Numbered from the stretch's first letter, positions 26,002 to 35,178 are shown. The stretch: 64,000 nucleotides of DNA from Occallatibacter riparius (GCF_025264625.1 NZ_CP093313.1:2790001-2854000); one strand, 5' to 3'. Made by a program: numbers and translations. The notes: a model not told the origin generated them from the sequence alone.

Positions 26002-26322
26002 TTTCGAGGCATCTCCGGGGACTGATTCTTCTTCGTTCCGGAACGGGCTGATTCCCGAAGGCGAATTACGTCACCGGTTGTCCACATCTGCACAGGTTTG
26101 GCCTTTATTTCCACCGGGTTGCGGCCTTGTGGCGGGACGGCGTGCGGCATAGGCTGGAAGGGTCGAAGTGCCGGTGGATGCAGGGCCGCCGGCGAGATGG
26201 GAAGCGACGGGTGGGTATCTGGGCATTTGAGGGGCCGGACTTCGCGCTGCCACTGGCGATTTGCACTTTCCACAGGGCAAATGCTGGGGTTTTGAGCCTC
26301 GGATCCATCAAACGCAATCAAA
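26002..26322. other. Non-coding stretch upstream of the nrdJ control region
   Basis: I find no credible gene. A minus-strand frame of 108 codons covers most of it but has no domain-like features. It includes GATTTGC...GCAAATGC as a weak inverted repeat near 26259-26285. Confidence 0.4.
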
Positions 26323-26338
26323 ACACAAGATATTGTGG
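26323..26338. promoter_or_regulatory. NrdR box
   Basis: ACACAAGATATTGTGG fits the near-palindromic NrdR consensus ACACWATATWTWGTGT well. It ends 7 nt before the -35 box of the nrdJ promoter. NrdR is the ATP/dATP-sensing repressor of ribonucleotide reductase genes. A second box at the usual three-turn spacing is not clear. Confidence 0.6.
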
Positions 26339-26345
26339 TTTGGTG

Positions 26346-26374
26346 TTGACACGCACCATAGACAGCGGTATTTT
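26346..26374 (+). promoter_or_regulatory. Promoter of nrdJ
   Basis: TTGACA (26346-26351), a 17-nt spacer and TATTTT (26369-26374) make a strong sigma70-type promoter, with the NrdR box just upstream. The leader to the ATG at 26578 would be about 195 nt. Confidence 0.6.
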
Positions 26375-26577
26375 TTCATCTGCGGCTGTAAAAGGATCAT
26401 TAAACGGACTCAGCGTAAAGACGGCTTGAAAGCGCTGATAAACGCCGCAAATCGGATCACAATTCGCACTCATTTGTTTTTGCCCGGATTCTTTCTGTAC
26501 GAAATATTTCGCGGGTTCACACCCGAGGTTTTTGATTGAGGAATCTTATCCGCTTCCGCCGACTAAGGAGACCCCCC

Positions 26578-29500
26578 ATGAACGAGGCCCATGTACAAAC
26601 GTCTACGACCACCACAGATACGAGCACTGCGATCCACGGCGGATTGAAATTTGCCCGCCGGTTTACGCGGCCAGGCATTTCGCCCTATGACGAAGTGCAA
26701 TGGGAGAAGCGCACCGCGCTGATTACCGACAGCAAGGGCAACACGATCTTCGAGCAGAAGGACGTGGAAGTGCCCATCGACTGGTCGATGACGGCCACGA
26801 ATATCGTGGCTTCGAAGTATCTGCATGGGCAGATGAACACGCTGGAGCGCGAGAGCGGCGTGCGGGCGCTGGTGGGGCGCGTGGCGGAGACGGTGCGGGA
26901 CTGGGGCATCGAGGGCGGATACTTTGCGACGGCTGAAGACGCGGCGGTCTTCTATGACGAACTGGCGCACATGCTGCTGTCGCAGAAGGTGGCGTTTAAT
27001 TCACCGGTGTGGTTCAACGTGGGGTGCGACCGGCTGGAGCCCAATGCGGAGGGTTATAGCTGGCATTGGGATCCGGCGACGGGATGCGTGAAGTTCGAGC
27101 CGACGGGCTACAAGAATCCGCAGTGCTCGGCCTGCTTCATCAATGCCGTTGAGGACTCGCTGGACTCGATTCTGACGTTAGCGAAGACGGAAGGCATGCT
27201 GTTCAAGTGGGGATCGGGCACGGGGACGAACCTGTCGACGATCCGCGGATCGAAGGAGACGCTTTCGGGCGGCGGCGAGGCGTCAGGGCCGTTGAGCTTC
27301 ATGCGCGGATTCGATGCGTTTGCCGGCGTGATCAAGAGCGGCGGCAAGACGCGGCGCGCGGCAAAGATGGTGATCCTGAATGTCGAACATCCGGACATCA
27401 TCGACTTCATTGAGTGCAAGGCAAAGGAAGAGGCCAAGGCCTTCGCGCTGATCAGACAGGGCTATGACGGATCGGGGCCGGACTCGGAGGCGTATTCGTC
27501 GATCTTCTTCCAGAACGCAAACAACTCAGTGCGCGTGAGCGACGAGTTCATGCGTGCGTACGAAGCAGATGGGGATTTCCAGACGCGTACGGTGAAGGAA
27601 AAGAAGCCTGTGCAGACCTACAAGGCGCGCGACATTATGCAGAAGATCGCGAAGGCCACGTGGGAGTGCGGCGATCCGGGACTGCAGTTCGATACGACGA
27701 TCAACAAGTGGCACACGAGCAAGAACACGGCGCGGATTAATGCGTCGAATCCGTGCTCGGAGTACATGTTCCTGGATAACTCGGCGTGCAACCTGGCGAG
27801 CTTCAACCTGCTGAAGTTCGTGAATGCGGCGGGGCAGTTTGATATTCAGGCGTACCGGCATGGTGTGTCGGTGATGATCACGGCGATGGATATCCTGGTG
27901 GACAACTCGGGATACCCGACGGAGTCGATTGCGAAGAACTCGCATGACTATCGGCCGCTGGGACTGGGCTATGCGAACCTGGGCGCGCTGTTGATGGCGT
28001 TCGGATTGCCGTATGACTCCGAGGCGGGACGCGATCTGGCCGCGGCACTGACGGCGATCATGTGTGGTCAGTCGTATCTGCAGTCGGCGATTATTGCGGG
28101 CTCGTGCAAGCCACTGGCTTCGGCAACGACTCTGACGGCCAGCGTGGAGCGGCAGGGCGGCGCGTGCCCCGGCTTCTATGTGAACCGCGAGCCGTTCCTG
28201 GATGTGATCCGCATGCATCGCGCGGAAGTGAACAACATTGGCAAGTCTAAGGGGAGCACGGAGCCGTTTGTGGTGCCGCAGCTGGATGCGCTGCTGGATG
28301 CGAGCCGCGAGTGCTGGGACATGGCGCTCCTTTATGGTGAGCGGCACGGCTATCGCAACTCGCAGGTGACGGTGCTGGCGCCGACGGGCACGATCGGCTT
28401 CATGATGGATTGCGACACGACTGGCATTGAGCCGGACCTGGCGCTGGTGAAGTACAAGAAGCTGGTGGGCGGCGGCATGATCAAGATCGTGAACAACACG
28501 GTTCCGGCGGCGCTGTTCAAGCTTGGCTACAAGGACGAGGAAGTGAACGCGATCGTGAGCTACATTGATGCGACGGGCACGATTGAAGGCGCGCCGGGGA
28601 TCAAGCCGGAGCACCTGGCGGTGTTCGATTGCAGCTTCAAGCCGGCGAAGGGCACGCGGTCGATTCATTACATGGGCCACATCAAGATGATGTCGGCGAC
28701 GCAGCCGTTCCTGTCGGGCGCGATTTCAAAGACGGTGAACCTGCCGCATGAGGCGTCGATTGATGACGTGGCCGAGGCGTACGCGGAGAGCTGGCGGCGG
28801 GGCATCAAGGCAGTGGCGATTTATCGCGACGGCTCGAAGGGCACTCAGCCGCTGAACACGAGCCTCGACACGAAGAAGGAGCCTTCAGCTCTGGATGTGG
28901 TAGCAGCGCGCATGCTGAGCGACATCGCGGCTGGCCGGGTTGCGGCTGACGCGGATGTGAAGACGCTGGAAGCGAAGATCGGCGACAAGCTGGAAGTGAC
29001 GGCGAAGCAGGTGATCGCGGCTGCCACCGCGTTCCAGAAGTCGATGGATGAGATCGCGAAGGCGGCGTCGGTCCCGGTGATCAAGGTGAACCCGGTTCCG
29101 ATGACGCCGACACCAGAGCAGCAGGATTTGAATGCGCCTCCGAGGGCAGTGCGACACCGGCTGCAAGAGGAGCGCGCATCAGTGACGCACAAGTTCTCGA
29201 TTGCCGGGCACGAGGGCTATATCACGGTGGGACTCTATCCTAACGGGCAGCCAGGCGAGATCTTCATCAAGATGGCGAAGGAAGGCTCGACTGTCTCCGG
29301 CCTGATGGACTCGTTCGCAACGGCGATTTCGCTGGCGTTGCAGCACGGTGTTCAGCTCCGCACGCTGTGCGAGAAGTTTGCGCACACGCGGTTTGAGCCG
29401 AGCGGCTGGACGGGCAACGAGCAGATTGGCTACGCAAAGAGCCTGATGGATTACATCTTCCGCTGGCTGAGCCTGCGCTTCCTGTCGGGCACGCAGCTCA

Positions 29501-29907
29501 CGCTGTTCCAAGGACTCGCACCGCAGGCACCGCAGCTTCCTGCTTCGCCGACGCTGCTGAGCAATGCGGAAATCGAAGACGAAAGCGCGATTCCGCAGGA
29601 TCAACTTTCGCGGCTGGCTGAGGAGGTTGCGCGCAAGCTGAACGAGGTGGGTGTGCAATCACCGGTGCAGGGGATGGGAAGCACGTCGTCTCCGGCGGGC
29701 GGGATTGCGCCGGAGATGCACGGGTCGAGCGCGGCAGCGGAAGTTCCGGAGTTGAAGGATCGCGGGATCTACCACGCTTCGGATGCGATGCGTGACCTGT
29801 ACGACATGGGTGATGCGCCGAGCTGCGGAGTGTGCGGGGCAATCATGGTGCGCAACGGAAGCTGCTATCGATGCATGAGCTGCGGGTCGACTTCCGGGTG
29901 CTCATAG
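26578..29907 (+). CDS. nrdJ: Vitamin B12-dependent (class II) ribonucleoside-diphosphate reductase
   Basis: A 1109-residue cytoplasmic enzyme making deoxyribonucleotides with adenosylcobalamin as radical source. It shows the class II/NrdJ blocks: NSPVWFNVGCD, QCSACFINAVEDSLDSI, GSGTGTNLSTIRGSKE, NPCSEYMFLDNSACNLASFN (about residues 390-409) and VTVLAPTGTIGFMMDCDTTG. The C-terminal end has a CxxC-type zinc/redox knuckle, CGVCGAIM...CYRCMSCGS (about 1082-1105). ATG 26578 is chosen for AAGGAGA (26565-26571), not the upstream in-frame codon at 26536. No nrdA/B or nrdD is seen nearby. I looked for a cobalamin riboswitch in the leader and did not find one. Confidence 0.95.
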   Translation: MNEAHVQTSTTTTDTSTAIHGGLKFARRFTRPGISPYDEVQWEKRTALITDSKGNTIFEQKDVEVPIDWSMTATNIVASKYLHGQMNTLERESGVRALVGRVAETVRDWGIEGGYFATAEDAAVFYDELAHMLLSQKVAFNSPVWFNVGCDRLEPNAEGYSWHWDPATGCVKFEPTGYKNPQCSACFINAVEDSLDSILTLAKTEGMLFKWGSGTGTNLSTIRGSKETLSGGGEASGPLSFMRGFDAFAGVIKSGGKTRRAAKMVILNVEHPDIIDFIECKAKEEAKAFALIRQGYDGSGPDSEAYSSIFFQNANNSVRVSDEFMRAYEADGDFQTRTVKEKKPVQTYKARDIMQKIAKATWECGDPGLQFDTTINKWHTSKNTARINASNPCSEYMFLDNSACNLASFNLLKFVNAAGQFDIQAYRHGVSVMITAMDILVDNSGYPTESIAKNSHDYRPLGLGYANLGALLMAFGLPYDSEAGRDLAAALTAIMCGQSYLQSAIIAGSCKPLASATTLTASVERQGGACPGFYVNREPFLDVIRMHRAEVNNIGKSKGSTEPFVVPQLDALLDASRECWDMALLYGERHGYRNSQVTVLAPTGTIGFMMDCDTTGIEPDLALVKYKKLVGGGMIKIVNNTVPAALFKLGYKDEEVNAIVSYIDATGTIEGAPGIKPEHLAVFDCSFKPAKGTRSIHYMGHIKMMSATQPFLSGAISKTVNLPHEASIDDVAEAYAESWRRGIKAVAIYRDGSKGTQPLNTSLDTKKEPSALDVVAARMLSDIAAGRVAADADVKTLEAKIGDKLEVTAKQVIAAATAFQKSMDEIAKAASVPVIKVNPVPMTPTPEQQDLNAPPRAVRHRLQEERASVTHKFSIAGHEGYITVGLYPNGQPGEIFIKMAKEGSTVSGLMDSFATAISLALQHGVQLRTLCEKFAHTRFEPSGWTGNEQIGYAKSLMDYIFRWLSLRFLSGTQLTLFQGLAPQAPQLPASPTLLSNAEIEDESAIPQDQLSRLAEEVARKLNEVGVQSPVQGMGSTSSPAGGIAPEMHGSSAAAEVPELKDRGIYHASDAMRDLYDMGDAPSCGVCGAIMVRNGSCYRCMSCGSTSGCS

Positions 29908-29940
29908 CTACAACGTAACTACCAGGACGACGACGACGGG

Positions 29941-29978
29941 AACGGGAGCAGAAGACTTCACGGTCTGCTCCCGTTTTT
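29941..29978 (+). terminator. Rho-independent terminator of nrdJ
   Basis: A perfect 12-bp stem, AACGGGAGCAGA/TCTGCTCCCGTT, with an 11-nt loop and a T-run (TTTTTCTTT), 33 nt after the stop. Confidence 0.9.
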
Positions 29979-30014
29979 CTTTGGGGCAGAACGAGGCTGC
30001 TAAGCTGGAGCACA

Positions 30015-30464
30015 ATGCGTGCCGTGGTACAACGTGTGTCCAAAGCTTCTGTGGTGGTGGACGGCCAGGCGGTTGGCGAAATTGGGTCGGGCCTGCTGGT
30101 GCTGCTTGGTGTTTCCACGAGCGATACGAACGGCGACGCTGACTACCTTGCAGAGAAGATCGCCGGACTGCGCATCTTTGAAGACGGCGATGGCAAGATG
30201 AACCGGAACGTGGCGGATGCGGGCGGCGCGGTTCTCGCCGTTTCGCAATTCACGTTGTATGGGGATGTGCGGCGTGGCAAGCGGCCCTCATTCGACGATG
30301 CCGCGCGGCCGGAGCGCGCTCGGGAACTCTACGAATACTTCGTTGCGGAGATTCGCCGGCGTGGTCTGCGGTGCGAGACGGGCCAGTTCCAGGCGATGAT
30401 GTCGGTGTCGCTAGTGAACGAGGGGCCGGTGACTGTGCTCCTGGATAGCTCGAAGTTGTTTTAG
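30015..30464 (+). CDS. dtd: D-aminoacyl-tRNA deacylase
   Basis: A 149-residue cytoplasmic enzyme that removes D-amino acids (and glycine) from mischarged tRNA. It is full length for the DTD1 family. Both active-site signatures are present: SQFTLYGD at 77-84 and NEGPVT at 135-140, with the Gly-cisPro pair G137-P138. GGAG at 30007-30010 precedes ATG 30015. It sits alone between the nrdJ terminator and the convergent oxidoreductase operon, whose last gene ends 5 nt away. Confidence 0.95.
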   Translation: MRAVVQRVSKASVVVDGQAVGEIGSGLLVLLGVSTSDTNGDADYLAEKIAGLRIFEDGDGKMNRNVADAGGAVLAVSQFTLYGDVRRGKRPSFDDAARPERARELYEYFVAEIRRRGLRCETGQFQAMMSVSLVNEGPVTVLLDSSKLF

Positions 30465-30469
30465 CCGAC

Positions 30470-32164
30470 TCAGGTGATGCGCGGATTGCCCTTGAATTTT
30501 GTGTAGGGTGGACTCAGGTCGTAGCGAATGCCGGGTTCGGTCAGGTCGCGCTGATTCGAGGAGAAGATCGCTGTGCCCTGTTTGATTAGATAGTCGGCGG
30601 TTCTTGCGGCGAGTGCTTGTATGGTGAGGCCGGGATTGGCCGAGCCTTGGGTGGGGAGAATGCTGCCGTCGCAGACGAAGAGATTCGGGATGTCGTGAGT
30701 GCGTCCGAATTTGTCGACGACCGATGAGGAAGGATCGCTGCCCATACGTACGGCGCCGACCAGATGTGCAAAGCGCGACTCTTGCACTACCTGCTTGGCG
30801 CCTGCGGCCCACATGACCTCCATCACCTTGTTCTTGCCGAACTCAATCAGCTTCTCGTCGTTGTCGTGAAGGTTGAATGTGACCTTTGCGACGGGTATTC
30901 CGTGCTGGTCCTTTTCTTCGGCGAGTTCGACGCGATTGTCTTCCCAGGGAAGGATCTCGCCGAGCACGCCGAGAGTCGCCCAGTGGTTGTAATCCATCAT
31001 GACGCGGCGCATGCCCCAGCCCCACGCGCCCATGGCGGCCACCATCTGCTTGGCAAAGGCGACGGGAAGCGGGCCGACGGTTTGAATCGCGAAGCCGCGG
31101 GCGAATCCGCGGCGCGGGTCGGTTTCGTAGAACTCCTCTGAGAGCGCATGCGCGGGTGGCGCTTTGTAGAGACGAATAAGCTCATCGAACCTGCCGGCTA
31201 CGACGTTGCCCGCTTGCGCCATAAGATATTTGCCGAGCGTTCGGCTTGAGTTGGCGAGGCCATGCGGGTGCGCAGGACAGACGGAGTTCAACAGCAGGCG
31301 CGGCGTTTCGATCGCATATCCGCTGACAATGACTGCGCGGGCGCGCTGGAAGTGTTCGCGACCTTCGCGATCGAAGTAGATGACGCCGTCAACGCGGCCG
31401 TCGCTGCGAAGACTGATGCGCGAAGCCATTGAGTGGGCTCGGATCTCTGCGCCGCCAGAGATGGCGTCGGGCACGTGCGTGATCAGCGTGCTGGCCTTGG
31501 CTCCAACCTTGCATCCCTGCAGGCAGAAGCCGCGATAGATGCAATGCGGCCTGTCGCCATGCGATGCGGAGAGAATCGCAACCGGGCCGCCTGCAACTGT
31601 GCGGATGCCAAGCGAAGTGCAACCGCGTACGAGCACGTCGCCCACACCGCCGAGTGGATGCGGACCATAGGGGTGGCCGTGCGGATCGCCCCAGGGAAAC
31701 CAGGCAGGGCCTGCGACAGGGATTTCGCGTTCGAGCAGTTCGTAGTAGGGTTTCAGATCCCAGTAGGACATCGGCCAATCGACGCCAACGCCGTCCTGCG
31801 TGTAGACGCGGAAATCGGAGGGATGAAATCGGGGCGTGAAAGCGGCCCAGTGCACTGAGCCTCCGCCGACACCCTTGCCGCTGTTGTTGGAACCCAAGGC
31901 GAGCGGGTGCTTTCCGCCGGTGATGCGCAGGTCGTTCCAGTAGAGCTCGCGCGAGCCCTTTTCGTCGCTAACCCAGTCTTTTTCGGTGTCCCAGAAGGGG
32001 CCGGCTTCGAGCGCGACAACGCGAAAGCCCGCGCGCGCGAGTCGCTGCACCAGCACTCCTCCGGCGCTTCCCACGCCGACGATGCAGTAGTCGACGGTCT
32101 CGCCTTCATCGAAACGACGCATTGGTGATGGAAGCGTCTGCATGGGCCCGAGGCGATGAGGCAT
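30470..32164 (-). CDS. GMC family FAD-dependent oxidoreductase
   Basis: A 564-residue flavoprotein. FAD is bound at the N-terminal Rossmann motif VDYCIVGVGSAGGVLVQRLA (about 23-42) and the GVGGGSVHWAAF flavin loop. A CLQGCKVGAK motif marks the dehydrogenase-like GMC branch (gluconate/fructose dehydrogenase large subunits). The C-terminal block is HLVGAVRMGSDPSSSVVDKF, followed by DGSILPTQGSANPGLTIQAL. It probably oxidises a sugar, sugar acid or polyol and passes electrons to its partner subunit. No twin-arginine signal is seen. Its ATG overlaps the upstream stop as TGATG. It is the last of four overlapping genes. Confidence 0.9.
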   Translation of the reverse strand: MPHRLGPMQTLPSPMRRFDEGETVDYCIVGVGSAGGVLVQRLARAGFRVVALEAGPFWDTEKDWVSDEKGSRELYWNDLRITGGKHPLALGSNNSGKGVGGGSVHWAAFTPRFHPSDFRVYTQDGVGVDWPMSYWDLKPYYELLEREIPVAGPAWFPWGDPHGHPYGPHPLGGVGDVLVRGCTSLGIRTVAGGPVAILSASHGDRPHCIYRGFCLQGCKVGAKASTLITHVPDAISGGAEIRAHSMASRISLRSDGRVDGVIYFDREGREHFQRARAVIVSGYAIETPRLLLNSVCPAHPHGLANSSRTLGKYLMAQAGNVVAGRFDELIRLYKAPPAHALSEEFYETDPRRGFARGFAIQTVGPLPVAFAKQMVAAMGAWGWGMRRVMMDYNHWATLGVLGEILPWEDNRVELAEEKDQHGIPVAKVTFNLHDNDEKLIEFGKNKVMEVMWAAGAKQVVQESRFAHLVGAVRMGSDPSSSVVDKFGRTHDIPNLFVCDGSILPTQGSANPGLTIQALAARTADYLIKQGTAIFSSNQRDLTEPGIRYDLSPPYTKFKGNPRIT

Positions 32165-32916
32165 CAGTGACTGCCTCCATGACCATGCAGCGAGCCGTAC
32201 TCAGGGGGGGCACCCTCTTCGTCGAGTTCCGACACCGAGTCTGCGGGCACGTTCCATTCATAGCGCTGTTCGTCCTTCTCCCACGGCTCGGGCAGGCCGT
32301 TCTCGAGGCGCATGTAACCGCGCGGATATGCAGGGCCGCCGAAGCCGATCTCATCCCAGGCCCACGGGTGCGCATAGTAGGCGGTGACGCAGTCTTCCAT
32401 CAGCATGGCCCAGAAGCGATGTACGGGCATGCGATGCCACGCTGCGTGATCGGGATCGGGGTGACCGTCGTGCAATGACTTGAGGATCAGCTCCTGCCGA
32501 TGCACGGTGAGATCGATGAAGGCCTGGCCGAAACGTTGCTGGGCCATTGCGTCGATGGCCTCGATGGCAAGCTTGTAGGCTTCCTGATCGGGCGGCATGT
32601 CTTCATAACGAAAGCCGCTGAGCTCGTTGTTGAAGAGCCGCTGGTCGAGAGCAGGGAGAATCGGAACTGTGTGCGCCTCAGCGCGATCGTCCTGCGGCAG
32701 GACGCGATCGATGATTGCTCCGAGTAGTGCGGCTTCCTGCGGCGAGAAGAAGCGGATGGGCGGCGTCTTCATCACGCGACTGGTCACGGTTTCGCGCGTT
32801 GCGTCATCCCACTTCCGCTGCTGCGCTAGAGTGCTGTAGCCGGCGTAGTAGCCGGGCTGCTGAAGAGCTCTGATCTCGCCGCCTGTGGCGCGGAACGGAA
32901 AGGATTTCTTCGTCAT
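32164..32916 (-). CDS. Gluconate 2-dehydrogenase subunit 3 family protein
   Basis: A 250-residue protein matching the small subunit (PF13618) that pairs with GMC dehydrogenases: FFSPQEAALLGAIIDRVLPQ, AIEAIDAMAQQRFGQAFIDL, AWHRMPVHRFWAMLMEDCVT and AYYAHPWAWDEIGFGGPAYP. In the family, subunit 3 carries a Tat signal and takes the complex to the periplasm. Here no twin-arginine signal is visible, so the location is unclear. The true start is ATG 32916 (GGAGAG upstream, ATGA overlap with the membrane-protein stop). An open frame runs on upstream to 33198 but only shadows the neighbour. Confidence 0.88.
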   Translation of the reverse strand: MTKKSFPFRATGGEIRALQQPGYYAGYSTLAQQRKWDDATRETVTSRVMKTPPIRFFSPQEAALLGAIIDRVLPQDDRAEAHTVPILPALDQRLFNNELSGFRYEDMPPDQEAYKLAIEAIDAMAQQRFGQAFIDLTVHRQELILKSLHDGHPDPDHAAWHRMPVHRFWAMLMEDCVTAYYAHPWAWDEIGFGGPAYPRGYMRLENGLPEPWEKDEQRYEWNVPADSVSELDEEGAPPEYGSLHGHGGSH

Positions 32917-33884
32917 CGAGTTTCTCTCCGGAGCAGACTGGCCATGATGCCGAGAAATCCGCATGCAGCGAACAGGAGCGGCGCAAAAATGGGAGGACCG
33001 TAAAGGATGTTGTAGATGGGCTTCTTGACCCCGCCTGGCCGCCGCACGATGCCGCGCGCGTGATAGAAGAAGCCGACACCACCGTTGGCGAGGGCGAGTG
33101 TGGAAGTAGCGGGAAGAGCCGTGTTCGCGATGCGCCGGCTCTTGATCGCTCCGATAGCTGCTGCCATCAGAATCGGCGTCAGCAGGACCGGAGTCCATTG
33201 AGCCTTGTAGCGGAAGTTCGTTTTGTAATGCGAGTAGAGTGCTTCAAAGCCGCTGAAGAATGCCCATGCGGCCGTGACGGCCGAGAGATGCTTTTGAAAT
33301 TTGCCGTAGCGGAGTTCGGTTCGCCAATCGGGGCGTTCGCTCTGCATCGAGTCGTCGGGAGCGTCTTCGGTTTGGCCCAGTTCTTCTTCGCGGCGGAGGT
33401 ATGAGGCCATCAGTCCCAGGTAGGCGCTGGTGCCGAACAAGAGCGGCGCGAAGATAGGCGGCCCCATGACGATGTTCGTGATGGGAAGGCTCCACCCTCC
33501 GGGCTTGCGCGCGATGCCGCGCACGTGGAAGAAGAAGCCGATGATTCCGTCGGCGAGCGTTGCGATGCTGACGTAGCGGAGGATGCCGGTGGCTGCGTTT
33601 CTGCTAAATACGCCGAGCAGGCCGGCGCCCGCGAGCGCGCCGCTCAGCGCCACTGGCGTGTACATCACCGGATTGCTGTAGCTGCCTTTGTAGTGCTCGT
33701 ATCCGACTTCAAGCCCGCTGGCAACGCTGGTTGCGGATACGACGAGACAGAGACTGCGCTGAAAGCAGCCCTGGCGCAGATGCTCAAGGGCAGTGGTAAT
33801 CGCCTCAGATGCGGGCAAAGGAAGATTGTTTCGAGCGACCTTCTCAAGAGCGGTTGTAAGGATGAAGGTCACTTGCTTCTCCAT
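32913..33884 (-). CDS. Integral membrane protein with an internal tandem duplication
   Basis: A 323-residue protein made of two similar halves (about residues 42-168 and 200-322). Each has LEVGYEHYK/FEALYSHYK, a helix pair, FFFHVRGIARKPGG/FFYHARGIVRRPGG, and NIVMGPPIFAPLLF/NILYGPPIFAPLLF, ending near LMASYLRRE/IMASLLRRE. Roughly four transmembrane helices occur per half. Conserved histidines (YxHYK, FHxRGI) repeat in both halves. Placed between the enolase and subunit 3 genes with overlaps on both sides, it could be the membrane anchor or electron acceptor of the dehydrogenase. That role is inference; I do not recognise a named family. Confidence 0.8.
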   Translation of the reverse strand: MEKQVTFILTTALEKVARNNLPLPASEAITTALEHLRQGCFQRSLCLVVSATSVASGLEVGYEHYKGSYSNPVMYTPVALSGALAGAGLLGVFSRNAATGILRYVSIATLADGIIGFFFHVRGIARKPGGWSLPITNIVMGPPIFAPLLFGTSAYLGLMASYLRREEELGQTEDAPDDSMQSERPDWRTELRYGKFQKHLSAVTAAWAFFSGFEALYSHYKTNFRYKAQWTPVLLTPILMAAAIGAIKSRRIANTALPATSTLALANGGVGFFYHARGIVRRPGGVKKPIYNILYGPPIFAPLLFAACGFLGIMASLLRRETR

Positions 33885-35044
33885 GTGAGGTACCGCTCTG
33901 CGTCTTTGCGTTTGAATTCAAGGCCCAGACCAGGGCGCGATCGATCAGGCTTGAGATCGCCTTGCTCGGGCGCAATGAAGCCGTCGAAGAGCATCTGCTC
34001 GATGCGCGCGTGATCATGAAAATACTCGACGTGGCGGACGCCGGGAATCGCGCAGCAGATATGCATGTGAAGCGATGGCGCACAATGTGCGGAGGTCGGG
34101 CATCCAAAGCTGGCGGCGATGGCTGCTCCCTCAAGAAAGCCTGTGAATCCTTTGCAGCGGGTTGCATCGAGTTGAAGGACGTCGACAGCTTCGGCCTCGA
34201 GCATGCGCCGGAAATAGAGAGAGTCGTAGCCATACTCGCCAGCGGCAATCTCCATTGCAGCAGGGGCGCGGTCACGTACGCGCCGAAGGCCATTGAGGTT
34301 ATCGGAGCTCACAGGTTCTTCGAACCAGGTGACGCGAAACTGATCGACCTTGTCTGCAAATGCAATTGCCTCGCGCGCGTTGAAGGCGCCATTCGCGTCA
34401 ACGAAGAGTTCTACTTCAGGGCCAATTGCTTCGCGAGCCACGCGCACGCGTTGGGGATCATCTTCTGGATGTTGGCCGATCTTCATCTTCACGCGCTTCA
34501 ACCCGCTGGCTGCCCAGCCGGACATCTGTGCAGCTAATTGCTGGTTGGTGTAGGTTGTGAAGCCGCCGCTTCCGTAGGCGGGTACACTTGCGCGAGCAGC
34601 GCCCAGGAGATCGAGGACAGAGCAATCGAACAGCTTCGCCTTGAGGTCCCAGAGCGCGATGTCAAGCGCCGAGATTGCCATCGATGCAATTCCGGAACTT
34701 CCGTCGTTGCGCGCCTGCTGAAGCATCGACGCGTGCAAGAGCGGGATATCGAGGGGCGAGCGGTTGTGCAGGCATTTAGAGCCAAGATGATGCGCCGCGT
34801 GAGCGGTGGCCGCTGCGCCGTAGCTGTATCCGAGGCCCGTTCGACCGGAGGCTGAGACCTCGCACAGGATCAGAGTCGTCGAGTCCCACATCAGCGTGCC
34901 GTCACCCTCGGGTGCATCGGTGGGGATTGTGTAGGCTGAGACCTCCACGCTCTCTATCGATGTGCTGGAAGGCTCTATGCGCAAGACAGTCCCCTGGCGA
35001 CTACACACCCTTGGACGCGCGATAGACGGGCCGGGTTTGATCAT
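33869..35044 (-). CDS. Enolase-superfamily enzyme (mandelate racemase/muconate lactonizing type)
   Basis: A 391-residue (beta/alpha)8 enzyme. Visible catalytic residues are the K-x-K motif KMK (K186 and K188), metal ligands D216 (FVDANGAF), E242 (WFEEPV) and E270 (AAGEYG), a QLDATRCKG strand, and H320 in SAHCAPSLHMH. These suit a sugar-acid dehydratase or racemase that abstracts the proton alpha to a carboxylate. It is first in a four-gene operon with a GMC dehydrogenase, so one pathway may oxidise and dehydrate a sugar acid. It overlaps the membrane protein by 16 nt. Confidence 0.88.
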   Translation of the reverse strand: MIKPGPSIARPRVCSRQGTVLRIEPSSTSIESVEVSAYTIPTDAPEGDGTLMWDSTTLILCEVSASGRTGLGYSYGAAATAHAAHHLGSKCLHNRSPLDIPLLHASMLQQARNDGSSGIASMAISALDIALWDLKAKLFDCSVLDLLGAARASVPAYGSGGFTTYTNQQLAAQMSGWAASGLKRVKMKIGQHPEDDPQRVRVAREAIGPEVELFVDANGAFNAREAIAFADKVDQFRVTWFEEPVSSDNLNGLRRVRDRAPAAMEIAAGEYGYDSLYFRRMLEAEAVDVLQLDATRCKGFTGFLEGAAIAASFGCPTSAHCAPSLHMHICCAIPGVRHVEYFHDHARIEQMLFDGFIAPEQGDLKPDRSRPGLGLEFKRKDAERYLTWRSK

Positions 35045-35091
35045 ACGTCAGAACCGTCTTGAGTTTTGAACTGAGGTTCCAAGTGCCAAAC

Positions 35092-35151
35092 AAAAAAGCT
35101 CCTCTCTGCGCCGTGAATCGGATTATCCGATCACGGCGCGAAGAGAGGAGC
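35092..35151 (-). terminator. Terminator of the TonB-dependent receptor gene
   Basis: A long hairpin: GCTCCTCTCT (35099-35108) with AGAGAGGAGC (35142-35151), extended inward by GCGCCGTGA/TCACGGCGC. On the minus strand it runs into TTTTTT (complement of 35092-35097), 28 nt after the stop. Confidence 0.88.
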
Positions 35152-35178
35152 CGGGAAGCTGTGAAGTTGGTTGCTGGT

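Noticed and set aside
26199..26290. Cobalamin-riboswitch-like words (GGGAAGCGACGGGTG, GCCACTGG) upstream of nrdJ
   Set aside because: The order and spacing of the B12-box and core helices do not fit, and the conserved CCCGCnACTGT segment is missing.
27526..28680. 384-codon open frame opposite nrdJ
   Set aside because: Arginine-rich shadow with no motif.
32917..33198. N-terminal extension of the subunit 3-like protein
   Set aside because: It lies over the membrane-protein gene in another frame; ATG 32916 has a ribosome site and an ATGA overlap.
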